Source: Nematostella vectensis (lineage: Eukaryota; Cnidaria; Anthozoa; Actiniaria; Edwardsiidae). Taken from it: a stretch of 64,000 bases of DNA. Location of the stretch: assembly GCF_932526225.1 (NCBI RefSeq), contig NC_064038.1, forward strand, positions 9,113,070-9,177,069, given 5' to 3'. The notes under the pieces were generated by a model, which made no database searches, was not told where the DNA came from, and saw only the letters and a list, made by a program, of their open reading frames with translations. Positions 38,037 to 50,413 of the stretch are shown here, piece after piece (position 1 is the first letter of the stretch; each line of letters starts with the position of its first letter). A program made the position numbers and the translations under genes.

Positions 38037-39274
38037 TTTTTTCCTCAATAGATTTTCCAACTTTGTTTACCTTACGGCCTTAGGGTTGCACGAGGCGAGG
38101 TTTCGCTTAGGATCATTCAATAAACTCTATTTTGTATTTTCACACGCTTTTAATCCTCCAGAAATACAGAACCCCCAAAGAAGACATTCTCTGAGTTTTG
38201 ACCAACAATTTTGTAAAATAATTTAGTCCAAATTGATACGTCGTTCTCCACTCGAATTCATCGTAGAATTAGAAATGTATTCTTTCGCTTTAAATCCTCC
38301 ACAGACGATAAACTTGAAATTCTCGCGCGCTTTGCAAAATCATTATGGCGGGGAATTGTCAAAACACAGGGAGTTTGAAGCCGAGTTTCCGTAAAGTCAT
38401 TGATTCTAGATAAAATGACAAATAAAATGCCGTTTTAGTGTGAAGTGTGTTTTAGTGTGAAGTGTGTTTTAGTGTGAAGTGTGAAGACCTCGGGAGTAAA
38501 AATCGAGTTTTCAGAGGCCATTTTACAATTTTTTATTATTATTATTTGCCTACACGTGTATCGTTTCCAATCGCATTGCCTGGATTTCCTGATTGGAGAT
38601 GAGATAAGCTCCCAGATTCTTCAATAAAGAATCATCACTTTTTGGCGGTCGAAGCCCCAACGCCCTTCCCTAAGATACGCGCCTTGTCTCCATGCAGAAC
38701 GAGACTAGTGAATAATACTTTACTTTATATATTATATTAGCTAATCTTTTTTTTTTTACTCTCGGGTTTTCTAACGTTCAGATACGCCTGCGAAAGAGGC
38801 TAGGTACAATATAAGGGTGAAGTTTGTTATTTCTCGGGGAGAAGGATTATGGAAGGATCGAATATTTTCTATACAGTTATCATGAGAAAAACATCCCATT
38901 TATGAGATGAAATTGGAAATGCGTACGACAGCTGTATGATTGAGCAAAGTTGTCATAAATCATGACAAAGTAGTAATTTTTGCCCAAATTGGCCAATTTC
39001 AGACATATCAAGGGTCTTACAATTTTCAATAGCTCAAGGACGAATTATCTACCAAAAGGTTCTAAAGTTGATTTTGTTTAATATTGTACAAGGATCCTTT
39101 AGGCAAAAATCAAACAAATATATGATAAAACAACCTTACAATTTGAGATTTGCTATTTTTTGCTCCTGTCCATACATACACTTTAGGGCGTTCCGGTTTT
39201 TTACACCAAAAGTAAACACACACCTACCAAAGAACAAAATATTTAATCTAACGATATTCCCAGAACCTATAATC
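38037..39274. other. Gene-free stretch with a 17-bp triplication
   Basis: Three tandem copies of TTTTAGTGTGAAGTGTG occupy about 38433-38483. No exon or RNA gene was supported. Confidence 0.5.
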
Positions 39275-39582
39275 TTTACTTTCGAATCCGTTGTATCGCG
39301 ACACGCGTTTTCAAAACTCGATTTGTTTTGGTTTTCTGTTCCGTCAGTAAAACCATTCTGAGCCAAACAGAGTCTCGCTTTGTGCACTTCCCTGGCTATC
39401 CTCTGGACGAAAACCCTGCGAAAACCAGACAGTGTCGCGACAGAAAGCCAGGCAACTGCACTAGGCTTCATGTTTATGATTGGCTTATAATAATTTGACT
39501 GGCGGAACAGAAAATCCCAAAAGGCAAAAACAAATCGATGTTTTGAAAATGCGGCGTCGCGTACAACGGATTCGACAGTAAA
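39275..39582. mobile_element. Palindromic MITE, copy 2 (TTACTGTCGAATCCG family)
   Basis: A 308-bp relative of the element at 22852-23152 in the same orientation. It shares the terminal CGAATCCGTTGTA and TACAACGGATTCG repeats and the interior (TTTCTGTTCCGTCAGTAAAA, TGTGCACTTCCCTGGC, CTGCACTAGGC). It differs by small indels, including ACCCTGCGAAA near 39413. No transposase is encoded. Confidence 0.85.
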
Positions 39583-42114
39583 TTATGTTTTCTTCTCTCG
39601 TGTACTGATAAAAAAAACTCTCTAATCTTAGAGCACTTTTAGTAAGAAAAGCGTTTATATCACAAATCCAAAAGAGTTCGTTTGTCGATAGGCTATCAAA
39701 AATGATATTGAGGTCAAACAAATGCGGTCTTTCAAAATTGACCAGTTTTGTGCAGAGACCACAAACGACTGTTGGCTCTAAAATTTGGTTACGAAAAATG
39801 CATTCACTTAGCTCTCTGTGGCTAGCGATGTTTACGAAAATGGTGAATAAATGTTTATACACTATTCATTATTCATCACTGCTCTTTCACTACTCGCCCA
39901 TACAGTTTAAGTGAAAGTCGACATTCCAAATCTAATATAGCCTTTTTCGTAATGATCTCTTAGTTTGAAGGGATTTCTTATTTTTGCAAGTCGAGGTACC
40001 CTAGACTCCTCATGTTTGCCATTCCATTATCTTGATAACATTCATACCGGCTTCCGTTTTTAATTGTATTTCATAAAGCCTTAATTATCGGAAATTTGAT
40101 CTTCTTAACATATACGCGCACCTTTTAGCTAGAGCAAGATGCCCGAATGCTTTTGTTTGCATATGATATTTTAGGAAGGATATCCCAGAATATTTTTCCA
40201 CTAGTTTACTCTGCCTACGGCGACTTTTGTTAAATTATAGAATTTCATCTCTTGGCGCCCCACGAAGTTTTGTTTAGTCACCTCACATCCCTTGATTATA
40301 ATCAAAACTCATTACCTTTTTGAAAACTTCAAATTATTAGAAATAATAAAGGATATCCATATTGTTTTATCACTCATTTTTTGTAAGCTTATTGAGCTCG
40401 CCACTATGCACAAGTTTGAGGAGACGAAGATTAAACTTCCCTTACGGAAAAAGAACCCCATACTCTGCCTCTAGAGAGAAGGTAAATAATAGGAAATGCA
40501 ACTCGCAAAAAAAGGGATTTTTTTTTATTACTTGGAAAAGGGCGTTCTTCTAAGGAAATATTGGTGGAAAACATTACTTTTGCGGGAATTAGAGGTCAAT
40601 ATTTTTTGGCACTTTAAAACAGATGTTTTTCGAGTTCTATTTAATAACCAATAACATAATTGTCGGCTTTTGTTTGGGTTATAATTTGTGCGCCATATCC
40701 TTCTTGATTATTTTCGTGGACTAACTTAAATGGTTAGAGCACAGTTTATTTTTGCTTGGCCTTTTCCTAAAAAGGAGCTTTTTGCATAGAAAGTTACCTA
40801 CTTTTTCGGAAAAGTATTAAGCTACCTTCACCATCGCTAGGGAAGGTTTGCCTGAAGTGTGTATTCTTTGGCGGGAATAATTGTGATAATTTTCATTTTT
40901 GTCATACAATTTTAGCAAGAAGCCTGGAATTTTTGCTTTGACCTTTTTCGGCAATAACTGTAGAGTTTCCGTCTTAAAGAAATACCTTAAAACAATCTTT
41001 AATAAAAATTCTAACTTCGAATCTCAATTTTTTTTTGTTAAAGCTATTTTGTAATTTGGGTTATTTTCTTACCAAAATTATTGTTTGCAATTCCAATTAG
41101 CAAAAATTTTGACCACATGTACTTTTCAATTGATTTGTGGCGCTTTTATTATGACAAATCGATAATTCCCTCAGGCTTAAACTGGACATGTGTACGAAAT
41201 CTACTCTTTAGTTGCTTAAAACTTTGCAAATTAGTCGTTTTAGACTAGGCGTACGAAAGAGACGAAAAACGTTGGCTTACTGTTTAACTGCATTTCTCTC
41301 TTCTGTCAAATGGAGAATGGCAGAGGTGAGTAACGATAGCTGCTAAAATCATTATTATCATCAAACAGAGAATAATTTTAGAGAAATTCCCATTTCTTCG
41401 AATGTTTGAGGAATTACAAGCATAAATTTATAAGCTTATATTTCTGCAATGCTTTTTTTTATAGTGGCGACAAAACAGCCAAAATTTCTTTTTTCAAGCA
41501 CTTTTGACGACATTTTTAGGCCTATATTATTACTTGGAGAAAATAAAGATGGAGTTTTGTGCCAAGGAGAAACAAGAACAACACGTTGATGTTAATATGA
41601 GTTTATGAGAAAGAAAATGCAAACAAAACCAATAACATTTAATTCAGTACTAAATTATTTGGTTGCATTTCCGTGCTAGTTAAAGAGTCACTCAGAGAAT
41701 TTAAAACTGATGATAACGATAATATGTTGATTCATTATCATTATATTTATTGAGATTATTTTTTTATCCTGATTATCATTATTATAATTATTATTACTAC
41801 TATTATTATTGTTGTTGTTGTTATTATTATTTTACTTTTCTTGATGAATAACAGAAGTGATTCCTTTATATAGCGTGACAAGTCAAATTTTCTCTCGGTT
41901 TTCCGCTTTGAATCTTCAGCAATACGCTGATAGTGGCGGCAAAACAACAAATAAATTACTTTTTTTTAAGAAAAAAATCTATCAATCTGTTGTCTGCTCA
42001 CTTCCTTACCCATTATCGGTTCCAACTCATCTATCCTAATAATACCAGCTACACACTAATCAACAATTTCCAAGAGGTTTTTTTCATGAAAGAAAAACAC
42101 GTCGATTACAGAAA
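39583..42114. other. Gene-free stretch with ATT microsatellite
   Basis: A degenerate (ATT)n and (GTT)n tract is at about 41765-41832. The ORFs present are AT-rich and lack motifs. No exon was supported. Confidence 0.5.
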
Positions 42115-42273
42115 AATTCGTTGTTGCGCGACCACGGCGAATCCAAAATCCTTGTCTCTTTTGGGAATAGCGCGTAGTCAGACAGAAGCTATGGGGCGGT
42201 TTGTCTGGTTTTGATTGTTTGGTTTGATTGACGCGCTATTCTCGGAGGTCGTGCAAAAACGAATTGGCTATAA
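42115..42273. mobile_element. Short MITE-like inverted repeat
   Basis: The left arm (AATTCGTTGTTGCGCGACC, about 42115) pairs with the right arm (GGTCGTGCAAAAACGAATTGG, ending about 42273). The inner block GGGAATAGCGCG pairs with CGCGCTATTCTC. About 160 bp long, with no coding content. Confidence 0.6.
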
Positions 42274-42950
42274 ACACGCTAATTTACTATTTCGACGCCG
42301 TTTCGTCTTGTTTTCTAGGCATCGTGGACCTTACTTTAAAAGCTATATAAGAATTGTTGAAAAACATTAATAGTAAATTATGTGGCGAGGAGCCCTTGTG
42401 AACACCATGTTTCCTAATGTTTGTCACGATTGAAAAAGTTCTTATTCATAAATTTTCTTTCTTTACCACTACTTTCTAAGCTGATTTTAAATTGTCGTCA
42501 TTCTTGAAAGGTGGTAGCAAATGGTAATGGAAATTTTGGCATCCGCAATGATCATTTAGAAAATTGGCTTTCGAGCCGAAGTTCACAAAATGACTTACTA
42601 GACCTTTAGACAAGGAAGTCTGCTCTCTCGGATTATCTAAACTCTAAGAATTTTCACTTATGTAACCTTGCGTGGTAAGCTAGATTAACTGCAGTGGCAA
42701 AAAAAGTAAATAAATAAAAACAACAGAAAAAAAAAAGAAACAAGCATTTCCATTTCCTAGAAAGCGTACATTTGCAGTTTTTATGGCTTTCGGACACACA
42801 CACCCTTTGCAAAACTGAGATTTAAAATTTTGTTTGCCAATAATACTCATCACATGTGTTTCAAAGCTAAAATTTTCAAAACTACATCTTATATAATAGC
42901 ATAGCTTTTTTAATGCAACCGTTTTTTGCAGGTACCTGAATGATATCACC
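42274..42950 (+). promoter_or_regulatory. Upstream region of the second GPCR with a candidate 5' UTR splice acceptor
   Basis: A polypyrimidine tract and acceptor (GTTTTTTGCAG, ending 42931) lies 19 bases before the ATG at 42951. An upstream non-coding exon is therefore likely, and the promoter would be further 5'. No TATA box could be assigned with confidence. Confidence 0.4.
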
Positions 42951-45760
42951 ATGAGATGCTTGTTGATCTTCTTTCTAATCTGCCCCATGTGGGATATTAC
43001 TGCACATGCGCACCTTCCAACGCGTCTCTACCAGGATGGTGACGTCATCCTAGGCTGTCTTATAAGCGTTCGCGAGAAGGAGTCGTACGACAAATGCGGG
43101 AAGTTCTTCGAAGCAGGGATAAGCCGAGCAGAAAGCGTCATTTACGTCATCGACAAAATCAACGAAGACCCTGCACTCCTACCGGGGATCAAACTCGGCT
43201 ACGATATACGGGATTACTGCGACAGTCCGGCATTGGCAATGCAGCACGCCTACGACTTTTCAATCTCTGTGCCGGGCTTGAATCACACGCACGTGCGCAT
43301 TAGTATGGCAACAGACAGAGACCACGCCCCCAGGAATGCCAAACCTATCGCAGCCCTTATTGGACCAAGTGACTCAGGCACTGCATTGCCTTTGGCGGGG
43401 TTACTTCGGGTGGAAGCCATACCGATGATTAGCTCTTCTGCGACTAGCGACGAGTTGAGTGGAAAACTCTACAGTAACTTCTTTCGGACCATCCCTCCTG
43501 ATATATATCAAGCGAAGGCCATGGCGGATTTAATTGAGAGGTTTAACTGGTCCTACATAGGAGCTGTTGTTGTTGACCATTCTTATGGACGGTACGGAAT
43601 AAGGGCACTGGAACAGGAGTCGTATGACCGGAAGTCTTTCTGTATCGCAGCGACAGAGTTTCTCCCGAGGTCAGGCTTTGAGAAAAAGCTTGGAGTCGTG
43701 ATCTCAACACTCGCGAGTAAAAAGAACATTAAGGTCATCGTACTTTGGACAACCGAGACTCTTGGGAAGAACTTTCTTAAGGAGGCGAAGAAACAGGGTC
43801 TGACCCATCGTACGTGGATTCTCAGCGAGGCTCTCGCTACGTACAAAGCGAAAGGGTTCTTCAGTGAATATCTCAGCCCTTATGATCATTATTTTGGAAT
43901 CCAACCCAAGCTATGGGAAGATCCTAACTTCGCTAATCACATGATGGCAGTTACGCCTTCTCTTAGCGTCAACAGTACGAATGTATGGTGGGAGTTTGTC
44001 TGGCAAGAGATATTTCACTGCACTGCACGCGGGGCAAAGGGGTTTGAGCCATGTGGGCCGCAAGTAAAGATAACCAAACCACTCTATGAGAGGCTCAAGA
44101 GTGGTTTCGTGACGTACCAAGAAGACGCCTTTTATGCAGCTGCACATGCGTTAGATGCAATCTTCAAATGTAACGGATCAGACTGTCCACAGAAGATCCC
44201 GTATGTAAACCCAATTGAAGTCACAAAGTACCTCAGACAAGTTGATTTCAAAGGTTTAACCGGTCAAGTCCGGTTTGACAAGAATGGTGACCCCGTAAAT
44301 GCATTGTACGAAGTCGTATCATTCAAGACGTTCGAGGATGGTACATCTACTGAAAAGGTGAGTAGAACAGGAAGTGGATAGTAAAAGTGCAAGAAGTGGA
44401 GATAAGGGCAAGTAGGGGAGGGGGGGGGGGAGTTCGGGCAAGAAGGGAACATGCTAAATTTTGTGCCAAGGAGTTATAAATTTTATTATAGCTACCAAAA
44501 TGACAATGATATTCAATTTAGGTGATTATCGGGACGTGGAGAAACACTATTCACGAAGGGCTAGATATAGACTCAAGTCTGATCCAATGGAAAGATGGGG
44601 AGTTACCACGGTCTGTCTGCAACGATAAGTGTCCCGTAGGCACTTGGCAAACCAAGACGGTTAGATGCTGCTGGGAATGCATCCAGTGCGCAGACGGCTT
44701 CGCCAACTCCATCAGCGGGGCAGGAAACTGTACGACGTGTCCCATCCACCAAAAGTCGGACAAGGACCGAGAGTTCTGCGTGGACCTACCGATCATCAAC
44801 CAGTCGTGGATGAGCCCCTCTGTGATAACCTTTCTAATTATCACAATAATAGGGTTCCTCGCCACGTTCTTCACATTGTTCGTGTTCATCAAATATCGGC
44901 ATACACCTATCGTGAAGGCATCTAATCGAGAACTGAGCTTTCTCCTTCTTGTCGGGATCCTACTGTGCTTCACTCTCGCATTATTCGACCTCGTACGTCC
45001 AAACAGCGCCCTGTGCCCAATTATAGAACCCTGGCGCTACATAGTCTATACCACGTGTGTGTCCACACTCTTGCTCAAGACCATGAGAATTGTGGAGCTC
45101 TTCGAGGCGAACTCCAACATCGGGCGCTGCATAAAATTCTACGTGATGCACCCTACACGGCAAGTCGCGACAGTGTTCATGATCAACATGGTGGAAATTA
45201 TCCTAGCGATTATTTGGCTTGTGCTTGATAACCCACACGTTTACAAGGACATCAAACCAGGCGTGTCCATCTTCCTCCTCTGCCGCTCTTACATCTCCAT
45301 CATAGGGCAAGTCTTGCTTCTTCTAATGCTGCTCTACCTCACCTCTTTGTCTCTGTTCTGTATCTACTATGCCTTTCGCGGACGAAACCTGCCGGAGAAC
45401 TTCAACGAGGCCCGCTACATCAGTTTCTCCATGTACATCTTGTTGCTCTCCTGGTTAGCTTACTACCCGGTTGCGTTCACTTTAGAGGGATGGCCGTATG
45501 AGGCAGTTATTGCCTGCGCGACTACTTTGCTCAATTCGTTCGGGTTACTGGGGTGTATGTTTCTTCCAAAGGTGTGGATTATTCTGAGACATCCCGAGAG
45601 AAATACCATGGAAGCTGTACGTGCGAATTTAAGGATTGCAAGCGGGATGGAAAACTTTACTGTACGAACTGTAGCGCCGAGAGTGCCGGGGAAGCCTGGG
45701 ACTGCCGAGCTAACGACCGAGGTCACGTGGAGTCCAAAACATAACTCTTCCGGTTATTGA
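42951..45760 (+). CDS. Class C GPCR, metabotropic glutamate-like, two coding exons
   Basis: Exon 1 is 42951-44357 (469 codons, donor GTGAGT, phase 0). Exon 2 is 44522-45760 (412 codons plus stop). The protein is 881 residues. Residues 1-20 are a signal peptide. The Venus-flytrap domain is at about 27-475, with SSSATSDELSG and FFRTIPPD. The nine-cysteine NCD3G domain is at about 503-555. Seven helices span about 569-820, with TPIVKASNRELS, PENFNEARYISFSMY and PKVWIILRHPERN. The tail is short. Many blocks match the receptor at 12705-15371 (GYDIRDYC, DHSYGRYG, FDKNGDP), so the two are paralogues. It is a plasma-membrane receptor, probably for an amino acid or related ligand; the ligand is not predictable here. 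The 164-base intron contains a G-rich run. Confidence 0.93.
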
Positions 45761-47582
45761 TAAGGGCTAAGGACCATCGCACTCTATATCTTTAAGATCA
45801 CCATCTTCATAACCATAACAACATTAATTTTATAATCACTTCTTCATCAACAACAGTATTGTCATCACCATCAACATCATCATCACCAACCATCTTTGGC
45901 TCCATTATCAACTTCCCCAACATCATTTATTCCAAGACACGCTTTAAATGCACATAATTTCCATTGTTACCTAGCGACAAACCTTATAATAATAATATTT
46001 ACTCATGTTATAACTCTTTTATAGTCAAATAACAAATAACCAACAAACTCTGTGATAGTCTCCGCGCACTGAGCACAAGACAATATGCATTTGTTAAGAA
46101 GATAGTTACACTATCACGAGAAGTGTAATACGAAAACACAACAATAGCAGCATTGTTGGAAAGAACACATGGTATTGCTTTATCGACACAGAAAAACGAA
46201 GGGACTTGGCGGAACAACCTGGAGCATGCATCTGTTTTTCATTTGTTATTGGGACACTTCAAGAAGTACAATTGGACGAGAATATTTTAATCTTATTTTT
46301 CAAATTTCAATTGATAATTCCAAAAAATCTTGGACTTGATGTACACAATTAATTCAGTATCAAATAAAATACACATATATACAACTTTATTTTACAAAAA
46401 AAGTTTTTTGTTTAGATAAGTATCTTACATTGACGACTTGTCAAGCCTCGTCATCGGATGGAAGCTCAAGGAGTGCACTCGTGGCGTAGCCAGCGCTTGC
46501 ATAATCAGGCTGAGTCTACAACCAAAGTGGAGCATCTACTCTCTATACATTGTTCACAAAAGCACAAAGTGCCCCTCCCCCTCCACTACAAACAAACTCT
46601 TTGTTTCTGTTATAACATTACTATCTGACCTCCCTATAATCTGCTAAGCGTAAACAAACATAAACAACTATTTGTTGTAGAATCAGCTTCTTAGTGTGAA
46701 ATAAGCGAAACCCCCCTATTTATGAGAAAAAAACCCAGCCTCCTTCCATCGCTCACAACGACGACAGACCAACCCTCGTGCAGGTCAAATGGTCCATGAT
46801 TGAGTCTCCGTTCTGTCAGTTAGCCTACCTGTAGGCGTTGGGTTTAGGCGAGAAAACCCCGGAGTTCGCTACTGGTCGCCATTTTGAAACATACCGTCGC
46901 GCCTTACCCTGTCGCCCCACTCCTCCACGTCCGTATGTTTCAAAATGGTGGCCAGGATAGCGTACTCGGTGTTTTTCTGGCATGAACAAAAATCAAACAC
47001 CCACAGGTGGGCTACCTGGGAGTTTAATAATCGTGCACTTACCATTAAATCAAGCAGCCTTTCACTGATGATTTTGATATCCTGGTTTTTCAGAACCAAA
47101 TCCTTTTTCAACCTTAGAAAAACAAAACAAAATAAGACAACATACTTTAGCCTGGGATTAAAATATAGAGACCTAACCAGGGCCCAGGTCATGATATTTA
47201 CGATACGAACCGACCCTAAACACATTAGCCGGCGAATGGCGTTGTATCTAAAGGTTTCCGGCAAATAAGGTCGCCATCTTGGATATGAGCTGCCCCGCGG
47301 GCAAGCTTGATAATGGACGCACCCTTTCCGCAAATCCACGAAGCAAGGTTATCATACTGGAAAAACTCATTTTATACTTTTTCGAAACAAAACTAATTGA
47401 TTCATTTGAACGCGCGCACTCGAAGAATACCAGAACATGTGATAGCAATTCACATGCGATTGAAATGTAAAACCAAAATAGAGTTGCAAAATATTCCATC
47501 GTTTCGGCCTTTTATTCAGTCCTGCGACTCACACACATGGATAACGGAAAGTTAGGTAAAAAAAGTTAGGTAGCTACTTTAA
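45761..47582. other. GPCR 3' flank and gene-free stretch
   Basis: A candidate polyadenylation hexamer AATAAA lies at about 46363, about 600 bases past the stop. An ATC-rich microsatellite is at about 45855-45890. A 17-bp inverted repeat (GCCATTTTGAAACATAC / GTATGTTTCAAAATGG) lies at about 46878-46948. A half-copy of the palindrome at 37904 is at about 47187-47235. No exon was supported. Confidence 0.5.
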
Positions 47583-47955
47583 TAGGGACCTTAAGCAACG
47601 ACGGTAACGTGGACGACGACGGCAGAAAACAATGGGATTTGATTCAGAATTCAATAGCAGCACAAGAAAATGCGTTCTGTCTCGTACATTTTAGCCGTTT
47701 TCCACCAAACCACGACGTGAAATGTCCCAATTTCACGGTTGAGGACGCGGACGTTTGCACTGTAAACTCCACTAACTACGTTCGCTACTGTAGAAATAAT
47801 GTCTCTAGTTTATTTTATCTGTTTCTGACTATAATGTTTTGCTTATTTCATTGCAATTAAATCATGATTGATCGCCACACGCGAAAACATATTTTTCGAT
47901 CGCATTGTCCTAGCCGTCGTCGTCGTCCTTGACGGCTGCGTGACTAAGCCATTGC
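47583..47955. mobile_element. MITE-like element with GACGACG-rich ends
   Basis: The left end has ACCTTAAGCAACGACGGTAACG...GACGACGACGG and the right end has CCGTCGTCGTCGTCCTTGACGGC...CTAAGCC, roughly inverted. An open frame of 83 residues inside (47609-47860) has no recognisable domain and is best read as element sequence. The ends are approximate. Confidence 0.45.
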
Positions 47956-48091
47956 GAGAAAATTGTCCTGTGTATTTGTTTCTGCACCTCGCATTTTCTA
48001 TTATTAGTCATCATTGCATTAAGCTGCACGAAAAATTGTTTCATGTAGCATGGCCTTAACATTAATGCAAACCAAAGGTAGTTATGTGACT

Positions 48092-50255
48092 TCAGATGCT
48101 GGCAAGGATTTGTATAGCATACTTCTCTAGTTTACGGAGCGCAGTTCGCTTTTGTTTCTGTATCTTGACACTTTCTTGCGTCGAAGAATCTAAAATTCTG
48201 AAATAAAACATTAAAAAAATTACCATGGCCGTGTATGGTAGTTATACTCCCACTGAGAGACTTTTGAACGCGTCTAGCTAGTATAGACAGTGTAACACTA
48301 TCACAAATACATTTTCTAGCAAAGAAAGTTGGAAAAGTCCCACTTCACTTTCCCTTATTTATATTGTCATAGAATGTCATCCATTCTTTAAACCAAATAC
48401 AACTGTCTATTCGCAATGAAGGCTCAACATAACCATCCAAGATTGTAGTAGTCTAAAGTGTTTTGTTTCATGTGCCGTTCAAAATGTAAATGCATGCAAA
48501 TAAACCAGTCGACTACAGATAAAACAGTCGACTACGCTCATGCGCATGTATTTACATTTCGAACGGTACATGATGAAAAGATCGGCGTCTAAACACTCAT
48601 AGTTGCATCACCATATTTGATTAAAAAGTATTTTTGCTTGATTTAATCAATATTTTGGAAATAGATTATTCGGAAACAATAATTAATATGACGGCCTGTT
48701 TTTCATGATTCAATGTGATCTTGTGGCCCCCGAACTTGCGTTTAGCATTTCCAATCTACAAAGTATACAAGCCGCACTTAGGTCCCCGGGGATGGTGAAT
48801 GTACTACAAATGAGCTTGACTTACAGAGATATCTTACCTTTGGAAGTTATTACTGAGAGTCTTGGCTGTTCTCTGGGATTCTCGTATGACCTCCTGATAG
48901 GTAGGTGCCGGTGCTTGTAGCTTGACGCACTCTGTCCGGCCCACGGACTTGACCGGACCCTGCTCAGGACCGGCCAGCTTCTTGATTCGCAGGTAATGGG
49001 AGATAAGCGGGCTGCGTCCCAAGATGTTGAAGTTCACACGCTCGAACTCTGGACCAGGGCCGATCTCGTGGGACTGAAGGGAAAAGAGTTTATTGTCGTG
49101 GGACTGATTAAGCCTGTAAATACGACTAGCTAATCAAATGCTAGGTTGTTAGTGAGAAAGGGAGGCGACCTTGGACTAACTGAGGACCCCCTTCTAATAT
49201 TCTCTGTGTGCTTTATACTCCTTAAGAGCGGGAAGGAGGGGCCTGAAGAGAAGGGGGGGGATGCTAGAAAGGCGGGTGAATGGGTGAATCCATCGAGGAG
49301 GTTTTACGGTATTTGACCTTCAAAACATAAATGTTTTCATTGATTGGCAAAGAAACCAATAAACAGTCAATCTGATAACAGTGTTCCATGCATCGAATTG
49401 CGTTTTCGTGACTGATGTCTCTTTCCCAGCATTATTTTGCTACTCCGTCAAACATTGTGTACACAGCCTAGACCCTGGGGGGTTTCCTGGGCTTGAAGAT
49501 CGAGGTCTGGGGCCTTGAAAAGCGAGGTCTGGGGCCTCTTTTACCACCACAAAGAATCCGACATTAGGCTTCGTTTCATGAAATTCAGTATCCTTGGTGT
49601 GGACAAAGCCTTAAGAGCGTCCTCACCTCTCTCAAATAAGCAAAGCCTGGTTTAGACGCAGACCATGGAACGGCGAGAGTCGCCCTTTTTCCAGGACGTT
49701 GTACGGACTTCGGAGCAACTGCCGCTGCTGCCTCTAGCGTTGCATCGAGGTCAAACGACATATTGGCTGTAAGAGCAAACCGAGAACATGGTTATGAAAC
49801 ATTGCTGGAAAATGCGAAGGAATAGTAGGGGTGGGGGTGGGGGAGAGTAACTGCAGACCCTAGCGCAGCATCCAAATCGAACGACTAGCTGCACAAAAAC
49901 ATCGCTATGAAAACTGTTGAAAAAATATCCGCGAAATATATATAGATATATACCTTTTGTCTTTCCATCAGATTTTGACAGCTAAACAAAGGGTACCTAT
50001 ATATATATATATTTCTCGGATAGGACAACATTTCGGGAAAAAGGCTGGTTCGGGATTTACATATTTATATATAAATGTAGGAATAGTGTAGTAATATGTA
50101 TATATATATATATAGGAGATAAATCTCCTGATGAGTGGGCAACCACGAAACAGGCTTGTAGAGATGAAACGGTAGTTCGTGTGTTTTTTCCTACAAACCA
50201 AGATATATCCCGCTCTACACCTATGTATTGAGCACTTGAACGCCTGCACTCACGC

Positions 50256-50294
<39 letters not shown>

Positions 50295-50380
50295 TATAAT
50301 ATATATATAATGCGTGAGTGCAGGCGTTCATATAACAGTGCTCAATACATAGGTGCACTTGAACGCCTGCACTCACGCAT

Positions 50381-50413
<33 letters not shown>

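Noticed and set aside
47609-47860. 83-codon ORF as a gene
   Set aside because: It lies inside a MITE-like element with GACGACG ends and has no domain.
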